Below are positions 32,115 to 44,082 of a stretch of 64,000 nt of DNA, in pieces. Source of the stretch: Durusdinium trenchii. Lineage: Eukaryota > Sar > Dinophyceae > Suessiales > Symbiodiniaceae. Position numbers and translations under genes: made by a program. Under the pieces are notes generated by a model. That model was not told where the DNA came from, did no database searches, and saw only the letters and a list, made by a program, of their open reading frames with translations. Within the stretch, counting starts at the first letter, position 1. Each line of letters opens with the position of its first letter. Where the stretch lies: positions 352,098 through 416,097 of the forward strand of contig CAXAMN010027428.1 in the NCBI GenBank assembly GCA_963970005.1, given 5' to 3'.

Positions 32115-32661
32115 AGGAGCTGAGTGAACTTAAAACGTCCATCAACTCTTCAAGTCATTCAGCTCATATCTTCGCACATCTTCCAATCGTATCTTTGCAG
32201 CAAAGTGGACACGGTAAGCAGAAGAACACATTGATTTCAACCCTTTTGTTTCACCGTCGCATGTGTCCTTTAGGACTCGCCTTCACCCTATACAAGCCCC
32301 TTCACGTCGCAGCAATCCAGTCCTAGACGTAGCGTTCTTTGGCTGCAAATAGGTGTCGTTGAGGAAAAACAACTGACATTTGTGACGGCCATGAGCCAAA
32401 TGATGTCAACATGATGTCAACATGATAATTTGTTTTGACTTTTTTTGTGTGAAGTGGTTTGGCAATAGTGATAAGCAAGCTATGTTTTGTGTGTTTGTGT
32501 AGCTGGCTACCAGCATCAAGTATGTGATATTTGTTGAAAACTGATGAAGAGTTCTGGCAGCAGCTACAAGCATCGAAGGAATCATAATGATTATATATTA
32601 TATATAAATTATGAAGCATGTATTGTATTATATCCTTTTCGCTTGAGGCTGCAACCTCCAG

Positions 32662-32727
32662 TGACAAAGAATTTGGGCCAGCAATTGAGAAGCACAAAAA
32701 TGCCCATCTGGAGCATCTTCGCTGTCT
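32662..32727 (+). CDS. Short helical exon
   Basis: ACCTCCAG|T GAC AAA gives DKEFGPAIEKHKNAHLEHLR, phase 2 start. Coding-like composition, no family. Confidence 0.4.
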
Positions 32728-34450
32728 TTTTTGATCTTTTTTGAGTCGCGCTTTCTCCCTGCCCTAGAGTTGCTCAGGATCGTTCTGCTGCGTCCTCCAC
32801 CTCAAGACGAGGACCGGAGAGACGTTGTTCATGCCAAAAGCCACCGCTGAACCGCCTGAACCGCCTTCCGCATCAATGGTTTGCTGTCAGGATCGCGGAG
32901 AAAGTCCACATTGAAGCGGGCTGGCAGCAACTTGCTGAAGGACGGCGAAAGATGTATATATCAATCATATAGAAGAAGTGCACCGTATGTATTATACATA
33001 TAGAAGATATGTCAACTTTATATTAATACAGGAATGCGTATCATATGCGTATAGACGATCAGACCTATCATGGACAAGCCGAGTACAACTTTCAGTTTCT
33101 TGTTGACTGCAAAGCTGCGGGTGATTCAAAGCAGGACTCAATCTGGACAAAGTAACAAACTGGACTAACGGAGATGTCCACCGACCATGATTTGAGCCTT
33201 TTGCTTTTGACTTTGAATAACAAGTGTGTCATGTTTCAGCATGTCAAGTAGCCAAGTTGCCAAGCGTAGTGGTCACCGCAGCCCTGGGCGGCGAGAGGAC
33301 GACAAATAACACAAGCTGAGAGAGTTTCCTAGCAATGCTTGGCATGTCATCCTTTGAATAACAGCAACACACTAACAAAGTGTTTACTCACAGAATCCCC
33401 AAAAGGGTAGTACTAGGCATTGTCACTTTGTTTCGCAATCATAGCCAATGATACCATCCTCTAATTCGCTTTTTACGGCGCAGTGGCGCACTGCGAAGCA
33501 GCGTGTGGCGCCCCGGCGATGCTTGCACAATTCACCCGATCGACGGACGTCGATCTGCACGAGTCGCGTCACCCGGAGCAACGGTGACGTGAAGCTGTAT
33601 AGACAGGGTGGCTTGAAATAGGGAGGCCCCCAGGCAGATTCTAAAACGAAGCAATCCAAACATATCCAAACTGGTTGTGATGTCTTCCCATCTCATCCCA
33701 TCTCAACGCACCCTAAATTAATCAGCTTTCTGTTGGGCATGTTGTGACAACTGCCCCATTCTCGCATGCATCAAATCCAGTGAAGTCGTGCCGTTCCTCA
33801 AACGAGTCGATCTGGCATCTCTTGTGGCATTTTGAAGGGATGAAGGAAAAAACATGTGGAGGGTGTGAGAGGATGCAGCATTGCATCAGGGGGGAGGGTG
33901 GGGATTGGAGATATTTGACATAGTTGTCCCAGCTTCCGGGAAAGCTCAAGAAGAGTGGACCATCCTAAGTCACATCGATCATAGTGCGCAACACGTACAG
34001 TACAGGAATGTACAGGATGTACAATAGTATCAATCAAGAGTAATTATAGTACAATATAGTACGGTCATAGTATAGTACACATCAATATCATCCATCAAGC
34101 CCAAACTCCTGATGGACCCCACATGACCCCACAAGTGCCCAGGCTCTACTTCGATCGGCCAAAGCTGAGATGCCGAGTCGGAGGTGTCGCCGTCGGGTTT
34201 TTAACGGCGACGGTTCGAGGTCCGGATCGGATTGGACGACATGGCTTGGTTTGGGGTCCGGGTCCTCATGTTTTGTATGGTTTTGGTGCGTCCTTCGGAA
34301 TCCTTTTTTGGGCTTGGTCAGGAGAACCAGAGATGTGGAAGGAACCAAGCAAGGAGCGACAAAGTCGAGCGAATTTGCCGCAAGATTGCAGTGGTGCCAC
34401 TTGTGTGTGCATTTTTGTCCATTCTTGACACAAGGCTCTTGCCTTTTCAG
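32728..34450. other. Long interval without a confident exon
   Basis: Contains AT-rich patches (about 32950-33060) and repeated GTACA motifs near 33990-34080. A reading such as IVLLRPPPQDEDRRDVVHA at about 32775 is possible but unsupported. Confidence 0.35.
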
Positions 34451-35029
34451 CATTCTCAGCTCAGTTTGCTTTGGGAAGTTGTCCAGGAGGAGCTTGCAGC
34501 TGCAGCTGCGGAAATGGACGAGATGGTCCCAGCCTGAGTGTTTTGAGAGCCTGGTGGCTAGCTTTGGCCTGTGCAAGCTTTGAAGTCCTCCTGATCACCG
34601 TTGTCATGCCACTCCCTGCGGATGGCACAGTGTGATACATATGCTATGCGTGAGACGTGATTGAGTAATATCATGAATCCTGGATAATATGAACGGTCTG
34701 TGGATGGCAGAGTTTGTAGCTTCTCTTTGTTGGCCCGTGGTCTATTCTATTCATGTTCACTTCAACCGAGGCACCTTTCAGGAACACTGTGGGATTCCTG
34801 GGGCTCCTGCTTCTTGGGAAGGCCATGTTTCGGTCCACACCGTGTTGGACGCCACACACGGGCCACACGCTCGCTGCGCACACACCGCTCGGACTGCCAC
34901 AGGCGCTGCCGGACGCCGTCTTTGCCGTGCTGCGGAACTGGGCGGGCATCCGTGGTGCCGAGCAGCTCGGGCGAGAAGAAGCGGCGGTTGGTGGGCAGTT
35001 GGAGCAGGATGTTGCGTGCCTGGAAGCAG
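34451..35029 (+). CDS. Two-exon phase-consistent helical chain
   Basis: Exon 34451-34525 (HSQLSLLWEVVQEELAAAAA; acceptor CTTTTCAG, donor ATG|GTCCCA) joins exon 34903-35029 (ALPDAVFAVLRNWAGIRGAE, then GREEAAVGGQLEQDVACLEA; acceptor GCCACAG|G, donor GCA G|GTTGAA). Both borders are phase 0 at the join. Ala/Glu-rich helices; intron of 377 bp. Confidence 0.6.
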
Positions 35030-36279
35030 GTTGAACACTAAGAGGAAAAGGTTCTTGATAGGGACGTTGTTGGAGAATTGCCCAGGAAGTTGGACTATGC
35101 CATGCTGGGCGCAGATGTATCTTACCTGCAATGAAGCTCTATATACATTCTATCCAGTTTATTCATATCGTATCGTATCGTATCGTATGTGTTACCTTGG
35201 CAAGACGAAGTCAGTCGTTCTCTTCGATTGAATTGGACCTGAGGCCCTCTTCTCCGCTGTAGGCAGGATCAGCTCTCCGTGGCCATTGCCATGTCGGCAC
35301 AGCATGACACGGAGACTTCTTCAGATATAATGCCATCATATGCAAACCTTAGTTTGCTGAGAAAACCTGTCAGGTCAGGCGATTCTGTTCCCACTAGCCA
35401 GTCAGACGTTGAATAGATTGGGCCACCTGTCCTATGACACCGGGCTCAAGGAGTCTTCGGGATTGAATGATCGATAGGCATTGGCCTGCTCTACACTGCC
35501 ATCGTGCTGATGGCTCCTGGTGTCCCTGACATCCCGCAAGTGACAAAAGACTTTCAAGAGCGGTAGGACATTTGAGCTCATTCTGTCTAAACCATTCAAA
35601 AACCGCATGAAGGGCATGAAGTGTATATACTAACTTCCGCTGAACTGGAAGCATTTGAAGTGCCTTTGATGGCCAAGATGAAAGCCTGGTGCTGGCTGCC
35701 ACTGGCGTTGCATCGACTCACCCACTGGCGTTGTGAAAGAGGAACGTTGGCGTCGCATGCCGAGCAGTGCCAGCCCATGGGCTGGCACGGCACGCCTTCG
35801 CATCGACGTCACAGCCGCAGAATCGATGTCGACGTCACTTTCTTTTGCGGCTCATCTTGCCAATATCTCGTTGGACATGACTCAATGAACAGAGGCGATG
35901 AGGTGATGCTCATCACAGAGCCACAGAGCCACAGAGCTGCGAAACCGTTGAGTGAGATTGCTGCTCCGCAGGATTTTGGTTCGAAGGTCTTGCGAAAGTG
36001 GGGCCATCATGGTGGGAAGGGCGGTCCCTTGGGAAACGCCGGTTTCTCGTGATGGGCCTCATGGGCCTCTGGAAATTGGCACAACTTGGCAGGTTGTGTC
36101 AAATTCAACACTTGCGACGAAGGCTTGTTCGGTGATGAAGAAGCCGCCAAAGGACCGGCGGAAGGGTGAGAGCTCTACTTGGCCCCTCAAAGAGGTTACC
36201 AAGTGTGGGGCTCTTCGTCACAGAAACGAAGCAGAAGGAATTCCACTGGGGGTTCCAGAAACGAAGCACCGCCCTCCAG
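35030..36279. other. Interval without confident exons; pentanucleotide repeat at 35165-35190
   Basis: A TATCG pentanucleotide run of about five units is present. Frames at 35621-36052 and 35952-36485 are open but show no splice-bounded coding pattern. Confidence 0.4.
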
Positions 36280-36450
36280 GATTTGCGCAAGTGGTTGGGG
36301 CAGCTGGTCACAGTTGTGGAGAAGAACTCTCATGGACAGGTCAGGTGCAAGCTGAAGTCCGACCTCGACCGAAAGGACGCGATTTGGCTCGTGCCGGGTG
36401 CTTTGACGGCCACCATCACGACCGAGAAGGACGGCCGTTCAAGGGCTTGA
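36280..36450 (+). CDS. Exon coding helix then beta-rich segment
   Basis: CCCTCCAG|GAT TTG CGC opens DLRKWLGQLVTVVEKNSHGQ; a GT donor is available at 36340 (CAG|GTCAGG). If not used, the frame continues VRCKLKSDLDRKDAIWLVPG and ALTATITTEKDG to TGA. The 12-mer GTCAGGTGCAAG recurs near 37217. Confidence 0.5.
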   Translation, partial: DLRKWLGQLVTVVEKNSHGQVRCKLKSDLDRKDAIWLVPGALTATITTEKDGRSRA

Positions 36451-36726
36451 CCAGGGCACATGTGCTGCATGACCTGATAGGGTGAAGATGTATTAAGATG
36501 TATTAAGTAATATTAAATATATGGATGTATATGGGATATCTTAATTATCCTCACGGGGTTGAGGGGTGTCCTTCTAAGAGAACCTATAGTATTATACAGT
36601 AAGTGGAGTTGCAACCCTGTCTGTGCGGATCTATTTTGGCGTGGTGTCAGAATCCCTGTGCGAGCAAGTGGCTTTCGACTGCAGTATGCGTGTCCGTATT
36701 GTTGCATGATAGGCAACTCCACCTAG

Positions 36727-36806
36727 AATATGCACAGGAGCTAGTCCGTGCGATCTTGGGTGGCATCTACAACTCGGTTGCGCAGCGCTCTGAGAAAATG
36801 ACACAG
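36727..36806 (+). CDS. Short helical exon
   Basis: CCACCTAG|AA TAT GCA reads EYAQELVRAILGGIYNSVAQ and ends ACA CAG|GTGGAG in phase 0. Confidence 0.5.
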
Positions 36807-37020
36807 GTGGAGCTCCATGTCCTTTGCAAGGAAGGCTCAGAAGTCTCAGGTTTCTTGGCAGCGGAATCAACGATCACAGGGAAGCATTGCAGAGAGTGTT
36901 TGGTTTGTGATTGTCCACCTTGTGGATGAGACAAGAAAAGGGATGGTTTGAGCAAGATGGGATCAGTGAGCAAGATGGGACGGACTTCCTCCCTCACCAC
37001 CCTTTTCGGTCCCTCGCCAG

Positions 37021-37163
37021 GTTCAAAGCTCCAGTGCGTGCATGGAGATGAGGTGATGCAGCTTCGAGCAACGTCGGAGGGACATTTTCATGGGCTCTTA
37101 GAGGTGCACACTGAATCGAAGGAGATTCCTTTGAATCTTGGAGGGGAGTTGGAGTGTTTGCGA
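37021..37163 (+). CDS. Exon, possible
   Basis: CCTCGCCAG|GT TCA AAG gives SKLQCVHGDEVMQLRATSEG and HFHGLLEVHTESKEIPL. A GT donor after TTA GAG (about 37102) may end it earlier. Frame otherwise open to TGA. Confidence 0.42.
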
Positions 37164-37692
37164 TGAACAGGGCTGCAATGTGGACTATATTCCTTGGTGA
37201 CATTCGCTGGCCAGCGGGTCAGGTGCAAGATGCCTTTGATTCGGGACGTGCGACGAGAACTGTTGTGCCTGAGTCATGTCATTGCGCCATGTAGCACAAG
37301 ACTGCAAAGTCATTGGGCCAGCTCTGGCCCTCACCGTTTTTCCAGGAGGGACCTTGTTTATCCTTACTTTTTTATACTTGCTTTTTTGATAATCTTTTAC
37401 ACGGAGATGTTTTCATGTGTTCCGAATATTATGTCAGTGGAGCTCTTTTGAAGCACTTTGGTGATCGATGCCTTGGCCACTAAAGCGCTTGGCCACTTGA
37501 GTTTCTTGGAACTGTTTCTACTGAACGCATGAAGCTGGGAAATGAAGCCAAGGGTCCAAGGGTTCGGGTGTGGTGTAGTTTTGCTGATTGTGGGCTGAAA
37601 AGTTCCAAATAGCACAGATGAGTCCAGGCCCGCAATGAACTTTTACATACTTTTACTAACATGGCTAACTGGACGTAAAACTTCGATACAAG

Positions 37693-37909
37693 GTACCCTT
37701 GGACAAGTCCTCTATGAGGATGGCCACCTTCGAGGTTTTATGCACAAAGAAGGAGTTGTGTTTGGCAAGTGCCGGGCGCCCTACTTTCTGGGTTCCTCAG
37801 GAAGTTCGTCTTGCACAACGAGTCTAAGATGGACATGCTCTTGAGCTTCGTTGGAGCCAACGCAGAGAGCAAGCAGAAGGAGTTGCGACTCCCCTGGCCG
37901 CTCGGTGAG
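37693..37909 (+). CDS. Pair of exon-like frames separated by 32 bp
   Basis: 37693-37768 reads TLGQVLYEDGHLRGFMHKEG and ends GGC AA|GTGCCG. 37801-37909 starts CCTCAG|G AAG TTC and reads KFVLHNESKMDMLLSFVGAN, ending GAG|GTCTCC in phase 0. The two join in phase 2 only if the 32 bp between them is removed. Either this is an unusually short intron, or the first part belongs to a different frame or exon. Confidence 0.42.
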
Positions 37910-37984
37910 GTCTCCAGTGGAAGACAGCCATTTCTGCAAAAGCCGGAACAGGTCAAACCTTCAGGGGGACCAACATGAAAATGA

Positions 37985-38045
37985 GTCTTAGAGTCTTAGA
38001 GTCTTAGAGTCTAGTCTCTAAAATGAAAGTGCAGAGTCTTAGAGT
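37985..38045. repeat. AGTCTTAG short tandem repeat
   Basis: Four adjacent copies of GAGTCTTA and a fifth about 20 bp on. Confidence 0.9.
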
Positions 38046-38205
38046 TTAGGCTTAGCATTTTTGTAAATGTCCGTTCCTCGTGGTCACGTGTTGATCAGCT
38101 CTTTCAAGGGATTTTAGATTTTGATGATTTTTGATATTCCCAAATGCTTTGATAGAACACGTTGCACCATCACTTGCTTGGACGAGCTGCTTTGCTGCTG
38201 CTAAG

Positions 38206-38286
38206 AGCCTCCGATTGGCCAGGAAGTCGGGTTCCAAGCACACGTTTTGCGAGTTGGCCTTCAAGAAGAAGGAGATCACCTCGAAG
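38206..38286 (+). CDS. Basic helical exon
   Basis: CTGCTAAG|AGC CTC CGA gives SLRLARKSGSKHTFCELAFK and KKKEITSK, ending TCG AAG|GTGAAG in phase 0. The minus strand is also open here, but the + frame fits its neighbours. Confidence 0.45.
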
Positions 38287-40083
38287 GTGAAGCACACTCG
38301 CACTAGGGAGGGGTACGTTGCCGAACCTCGGGCGGCCGAACAGGACGGCGAGGAAGGATGAACGGCGGTTCAGCAGGCACCGGAGCCTGTATAAAAACCA
38401 GAATAGTTGAATGGTTGACCTGGTTTTGTACTGTAGTGTCAAATCCTTGGTAAAGAAACATGGCAAAACAACGGTTCTACGTCACTTTCTTGGGTAACGA
38501 CCATGAAATCAATGGTTGGGACCAAATCGAACAGAGCCAGGACTCAGAACGGGATGTGTCGCAGTCCAAGTCGGTGCATCGGATGTTTTGTGACCCCCAG
38601 CCCCCTCAAGCTTTGCTATTAGGGGGGGTCACAAAAGTTCCATTCGACCTTTATTGGGGACGGGGGCTCCATGACGAGAGGTCAAGACGAGGGTTCTCTT
38701 TATGAGAGGCCCCAAAGACGTCTTCATGAGGAGGGATGCCCAAGACAGTCTTTTTATGAGAATCCTTGGGAATGCAGTGGTTTTTAGTTTTGTCAATTAT
38801 TGGAGTTATGAGCCCCCCACGCATGGAAGTTCAACCATGTCTGAGGTACCATAAACTAGACGAAAACATGTCCCCAAAACCAGCCGGGGTTCGGTCTCTG
38901 CGAAACCATTCATTGGACCTTTCTGCAAAGCCGAAATCGCATCGGTGAATTCAGTGAGCCGAAGCGAAGCGACGAAACCCACATTCGGCTCCACTGTCAA
39001 TCGCAACAGCACCTGGGCAATGGCCATCACGAAGTGGATAGATCGAGCATCATAGAGCCAGACGGGCCCTTGGTTTATCATGGTTTATGGCAGGCAGATG
39101 AATGCATCCTTAGAACATATTGGAAGATGTTTGAAAGATGTTTGCTTTCGACCACCCCGGTATCAGCACGGCAGACATGGCTTTCTCAAGCATGTAAGGA
39201 CTTGTCAGAAGTTGGTAAGGTTTGGGCAAATCAGTGAGTTTGTTTTCAACAAGCGAGAGAGTCACAAGGGTATGCCGTCATCCCAGAGGGGTAGAAACAA
39301 GGCAATACTTTACACCGGCCATCAGATCATCTATCAAATGCATTCTGCCTGCAACACGCCGAGTTGGTCCATTCTCTCCAGAAGTAGCGACAGCTGTTTT
39401 TTTCCTGTGTCTCTGCGTTCGCCAATCTGAGGCAGAGTTCTGGGGCGAATTCCTTTGCGCTTTTCATCGAGACATCGCCCAGTGCGACTCTGCAGGACAC
39501 TGCGAGAGACAGACTGTGTCCCGTTGTCCGGAAAAGTGGGTGAGGAAAAAGTGGGAGGAAAGGAAAAGGACATGACAGAATGGTAGACCCTTCAGGTTTA
39601 AGATGGTTTGAGATGGTTTGATGATCACTTGTCAATGACTGATCGGAAGGGCAATTCAGGCGGAATATGTCTGAATCAGAGACAGCATGTGGAGCTCTAA
39701 TGGCCCCATGTTGAGTTCACCATGTTTCACAGAAGAGGTTGTTATTGGTTAAGCAGGAGCTGGGAAGCCAGCTACATTGCTATTCCTGCCTCACTGGCAT
39801 TTGATGTTTTTGTATATACTCCTGACTCATGGGTTATATATTTGATACATTCTTGATAAATCTTTAAACACTAATCAACTCTTGGGTTTAATGACTTGTA
39901 CCAGAGCAAGTGAACCTTCACCAAAACCGCGTCAAGTTCCCGGCTTTGAGAGTCTGGTTTGTCGCGGTCGTCAGACGACCGGACAGTGTCCGGATGGGAT
40001 GCCTAACTGGTCGTCCAAACCGTTGAACCAGACCAGGAACCCTGCCTTCCCAATGGGAGGCGAGGCGAACAACAGTTGGACAG
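38287..40083. other. Long interval without confident exons
   Basis: Several frames are open at 39080-39575, none bounded by plausible splice sites. It contains direct TTTATGAGA-type repeats at about 38695-38760. Confidence 0.4.
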
Positions 40084-40270
40084 TTGCTACAAACTGACCA
40101 ACTCGCGACAGGACTGCCTGAGGCGAGCGGCACAGAGAAACTCTTCGCAGCGTTGGAAGCGCTTTCTGCTCTCACGTGTGAGCTACACAACCCACCCGAG
40201 TTGGGTGCATACCTGAATCTGTTCCTGGGCCTATGCGACTGTTGCACGGTGGTCAGAGACTCAATGAACG
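40084..40270 (+). CDS. Exon coding helical peptide with Cys pair
   Basis: TTGGACAG|TTG CTA CAA opens LLQTDQLATGLPEASGTEKL, then FAALEALSALTCELHNPPEL and a hydrophobic helix with CDCC (LFLGLCDCCTVV), ending AAC G|GTGGCT in phase 1. One of the clearer exons: 62 codons with coding-like composition throughout. Function unknown. Confidence 0.58.
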
Positions 40271-40717
40271 GTGGCTTTAGTCTTGTAGTACTTTGTTGGG
40301 GGTTAGTATGATGACAGTGATGAAAGCATAGATGACTGCAGGTCGTATGATTCATAGGAGACACTGATTAGTAAAACATAACAGGGAGCATCTCATATCA
40401 GCATGGACTGCAGGGTCGTTTTTCGGACTGCTGATCCACTGGTCGAACCATGGCCGGGGCAAAACGAGATCCCACCATGTACGTAGCGCTTTCTGGGAAC
40501 TGACCTGCCTGAAGGGGATTTGATCGGCTTAGGGGGCACAAAGAGGACATGATTTGGACCTTCCAATTGAAGTTTCTTGAAGCGTACTGTAACAGCTAGA
40601 CACTGAATGGCAAACATGTGTATGTCGCATCTATCCTCTATACTCAAAGCGGTTCGCACGAGTTTCTATGCAGTTCTCCACTGAGATCACACCACAGAGC
40701 GCATCGAGGCAGGTACG

Positions 40718-41455
40718 TTGAATAGGGGTCCTGAAAAAAGATCTTGGTGGTGGTTCTTTTGTGTGTCCTCTCTCTGCCTCTCTCTCTCTCTCTCTCTTTA
40801 TGCTTTTGCTGCAACATTCAATGAACGTATGAAGGAACATTGCAGCGAAATACGACCACCCTCACTGACCAACGGGCGAATCCGTGGAAGAGACCGATCT
40901 GCCATGGACCCACCCTCATCCCCTGCCGTGCCCGATCCAGCCCATTCAGACGATGGGCTGGAAGCGAGGGACAGGTCCTTAGGTAGCAAAATTCCTTGTA
41001 GGAAGGACCTTTCTGTAAGTTCCATCCAGTTCCTCCCTCGTCGCTCTTCAAGAATCCATCACGAGACTTTCGAAGTCTTTCGACGTGAGCCGGAACTAAA
41101 GAGGCACATCAGGGAGTTCCGCTTCACGTGGGAAGAGAATCGACAAGAGAAGCTATTCATTTGGGGAAGACCTACGGATCGCCACACCTCCTCCTCTGAT
41201 CTATTCCCATATCATCCCATCGAGCAAGCCATGGTTTCTTCATTAGGCTTCTACCAGCTGTGTCGTCTTTTACAGAAGGCTCTACTTAATGTGCTGGGTG
41301 ATTTCCGACTTGGAAATTGGTCAAGTGTTCACTGCTCCAAGGCTGGATCGTCCGATGACACCGGCACAGGGCCTTTTCGCCTGCTACATGCTCGGGCGGC
41401 TACTGGGCCCTCCGGGGAAAGGGGAGTTCTTCCCAGGCAGGGAGATGTCCAGTGA
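40718..41455 (+). CDS. Long open frame, 245 codons, uncertain
   Basis: An uninterrupted + frame. Its first part crosses a (TC)n run (40773-40798) and is doubtful. The middle (FEVFRREPELKRHIREFRF, TWEENRQEKLFIWGRP, QLCRLLQKALLNVLGDF) is coding-like. No initiating context or splice borders can be fixed and no family is recognised. It may be one exon of about 400-500 bp. Confidence 0.38.
   Translation: MNRGPEKRSWWWFFCVSSLCLSLSLSLYAFAATFNERMKEHCSEIRPPSLTNGRIRGRDRSAMDPPSSPAVPDPAHSDDGLEARDRSLGSKIPCRKDLSVSSIQFLPRRSSRIHHETFEVFRREPELKRHIREFRFTWEENRQEKLFIWGRPTDRHTSSSDLFPYHPIEQAMVSSLGFYQLCRLLQKALLNVLGDFRLGNWSSVHCSKAGSSDDTGTGPFRLLHARAATGPSGERGVLPRQGDVQ
40773..40798. repeat. (TC)n microsatellite
   Basis: TCTCTC run with one interruption. 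Confidence 0.9.
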
Positions 41456-41947
41456 CGCTTGCTGATAGGCCGATGCTGCTGGGACTGCCTGCTGTTTATA
41501 CACCAGGAAGCATGTGCTTAGCAGCTAGATTCCATAGATTCCGGCGATAGATTTGAACCTCCAATGAGTGCGAAGCTTTGCAGGTTGCTTGGTGCTGGTC
41601 GAGCGGAGGAGTGTGGGAGAACTCCTTTGCCTGAGAATAGTCGTTCCATCACTATTGCTTTCAGCAAGGTTTATTAGTAGAGCTGAAAAGGTGGTGCTGG
41701 AGAGCTAAGAACGAAGTGGTGTCAATACTGAGCCTCAAGTTCTGCACTGGCTGGCTCATCAGTGACAACGTGACATCGTCACGTGTGGTGTCGCCAGGGC
41801 CGTGTTTCACAGCTGGTGTTCCCGATCTCGGGTCCTGGTAGCATCTGACACCATGCGAAATCCGTGCGATCGCAGGACTGGCAGCAGCAGCAAGAGGTCT
41901 AAAACCATTGAGGTGATCTACGAAGTTGTGGAGGCCCGAGAGTAAGT

Positions 41948-41967
41948 TTTTTTTTTTTTTTTTTTTC
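41948..41967. repeat. Poly-T tract
   Basis: An uninterrupted run of about 20 T. It could be the poly-A end of a minus-strand retrocopy, but no body was recognised beside it. Confidence 0.9.
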
Positions 41968-42327
41968 CCGGGGGAATCGTGATGTATGTTTTCTTTTTTC
42001 GGCATTGCCTCTAAGTCATCCTAGCATGGTGATCCACGATCACCAAGGTCATCAGCCAGGGGATTTCAGATTCAAGCAGACGACAGAAGGGTGGCAAAAG
42101 TATGCAAAAGTACAAAACATGAGCTTTGTAGGGTTATGAGGGCCACCCATTTAGGAGGGACTCCACCTCTTGCCGCTCAGGAGCGAGGACAGAAGCTCCG
42201 AGTCAGACTGCCGGGCACAGACATCGTGGCGACCTGTTTGGAATCGCCGAAGTTCAGACGTGGGACTTGTGAAATGTCGACAGCCCGATTTGAGAAAAAC
42301 AAAGAAAAACACCTGGCGGTTGAACAA

Positions 42328-42418
42328 AAGATCTGGAGATCAGAAAATGAAAGAGATGTGAAGATAGATAGGGAATTTCCATGCACTTCCTATTTTTCCA
42401 TCTTCTGATCTCCACATC
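42328..42418. repeat. Imperfect inverted repeat (hairpin)
   Basis: GGAGATCAGAA near the start pairs with TTCTGATCTCC near the end, and GATAGATAGGGAA pairs imperfectly with TTCCTATTTTTCC around a short loop. Confidence 0.6.
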
Positions 42419-42505
42419 TTTTCCTTAATTGGTCGAAACGGACCCAGTCGTTTGGCAACGACCTGATCTCGGTCCGTTCGGTCGGATAACGTCGTTGCAT
42501 CTGAG

Positions 42506-42715
42506 GGCGGTGCATGCAAGAGAGACTTTCTCCAAGAGACCATGCGAATGACTCTCGCTAAGGAAGATGCTGATATGAACAAAACCAAGCGATTCTTCAA
42601 GATGAAGGACTCCAAGGACTCCAAGGTCCACGTTCTCGATGCCATCGCCACATCCTCCTTGGAGGGGGCAGAGCTTGAGATGCTGCTCAGCGACGACACT
42701 TGGCAGGATGAATAG
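42506..42715 (+). CDS. Exon coding charged helical peptide, possibly C-terminal
   Basis: From about GAG|GGC GGT the frame reads RDFLQETMRMTLAKEDADMN, TKRFFKMKDSKDSKVHVLD, SSLEGAELEMLLSDDTWQDE and stops at TAG. An internal GT (AAG|GTCCAC) could be a donor. Strong coding composition, acidic end. No family. Confidence 0.52.
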   Translation, partial: GGACKRDFLQETMRMTLAKEDADMNKTKRFFKMKDSKDSKVHVLDAIATSSLEGAELEMLLSDDTWQDE

Positions 42716-44082
42716 AACTGGAAATGCGACAAATGCTGTTGGCAACACCTGGAATTTTAGGGATCTTGGGCACAAAACCAAGCCAAGAGATGCTTTCTTC
42801 TTTGGGGAGTTGTTTGTCAACACAGTTTGTTTACTCGACACAGGGAAGGTGGCCCGGCCACTAAGCTCGACATTGATGCTCCGCTCAGGATTTGCACCTG
42901 ATGAGGGACGGCCTACACGCTCTGATGAGTCGAGATGCATCACAAGGTGGTGCTCGTTGGATCAGAGCCTTGAGGCAGCGGAGTGCGCAAGCGCATGCAC
43001 AAGCCCCTGCTTGCGCGTGCTGCCGGCCGTGGATGTGGGGTTCCAAAGAGAGACCATGAAAGAAGGTGGGTTTCTACTTGGATTCCAAGTGTCTGAAGAT
43101 CAAAGCCACAGTTCAGCAGAGGATTGGAGACACATACGGCTTCATTGATTTTCGAGACCATTTAAATCAGTGAACTTCGAGAGATATTTGGATGATTTAG
43201 GACATTTTAGGACGCAGAGGAACGCGGTGCTTGCCTGTAGAGAGGAAGTCCAGTTGTTGCTTGTCCCATAAGCGTCAGGGTTTGGTGCTCGACCGCGCCA
43301 GGCGTATAGCAATCTCCCACGCACGGGATGCGGCCAGGTTTTTGGAGAACATGAGCTTTGAACTAGGTGGGGGGGCGGTCTCGGGGGTCATGGACAAGAG
43401 GTTGGTCTACAGGGGTGCAAGCACTCCAGGATGGAAACATCGTCAGTTATGGTAGTTACTAACCCATGACATGCCTTGTTTGTTTCTTCAAGGACACTCC
43501 CAAGAGCTTAGTTAGGAGGAATTTTGTACAGTAGATCTTGTGGTTGATCTTGCAGTTTTGCAGACTTGATTTTGCGGTCTTGACACCATACAACCTGTGG
43601 ATGGATTCGGTGGCATTTTTTTCTGTTTTTTTTTCCGGTCTGCAGGGTAGCCATGATCCATGATTCATGCAGAGAGCAGCCTAGCGCATTCGTCCTCTTC
43701 TTTTCGCTTTCTTGTGCGATCGCCGTCGAAGCGAATCCGCTGGGTTCGATTGGCGTGTTCTTCACCCCGGCCGACTGGGCGATCGGACCGCACTGATCGA
43801 ACCTGACACATTCGGCTGTCATGCTAAAGAAGTCGACCAGACACATCACATGTGGGTGCATCGTTTTTTTGAGGTGAACGTTTACAGACGACCTTGTTGC
43901 GCAAGCAAGGGTCCATGTTCTTTTTTCTCACCTTTGGGCTTTGCTTGGGATTGGAGATTCGCGAAATCTGGCATAGAGACCCACTGGACAAGGTCTTGAT
44001 TCACCATATTTACCTCTGACTAGCATACCCGAATCGCAGCTTGCAAATGAATTTCTTTTCTGATGAGCCGGTGATTTGACAG
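42716..44082. other. Interval without confident exons
   Basis: A 169-codon + frame at 42639-43148 is open but of mixed composition. A HKVVLVG fragment near 42941 is too short to call an HSP70 relic. Confidence 0.35.

Noticed and set aside
42935..42970. HKVVLVG fragment resembling an HSP70 signature
   Set aside because: Seven residues only; followed by a stop and no flanking HSP70 similarity.
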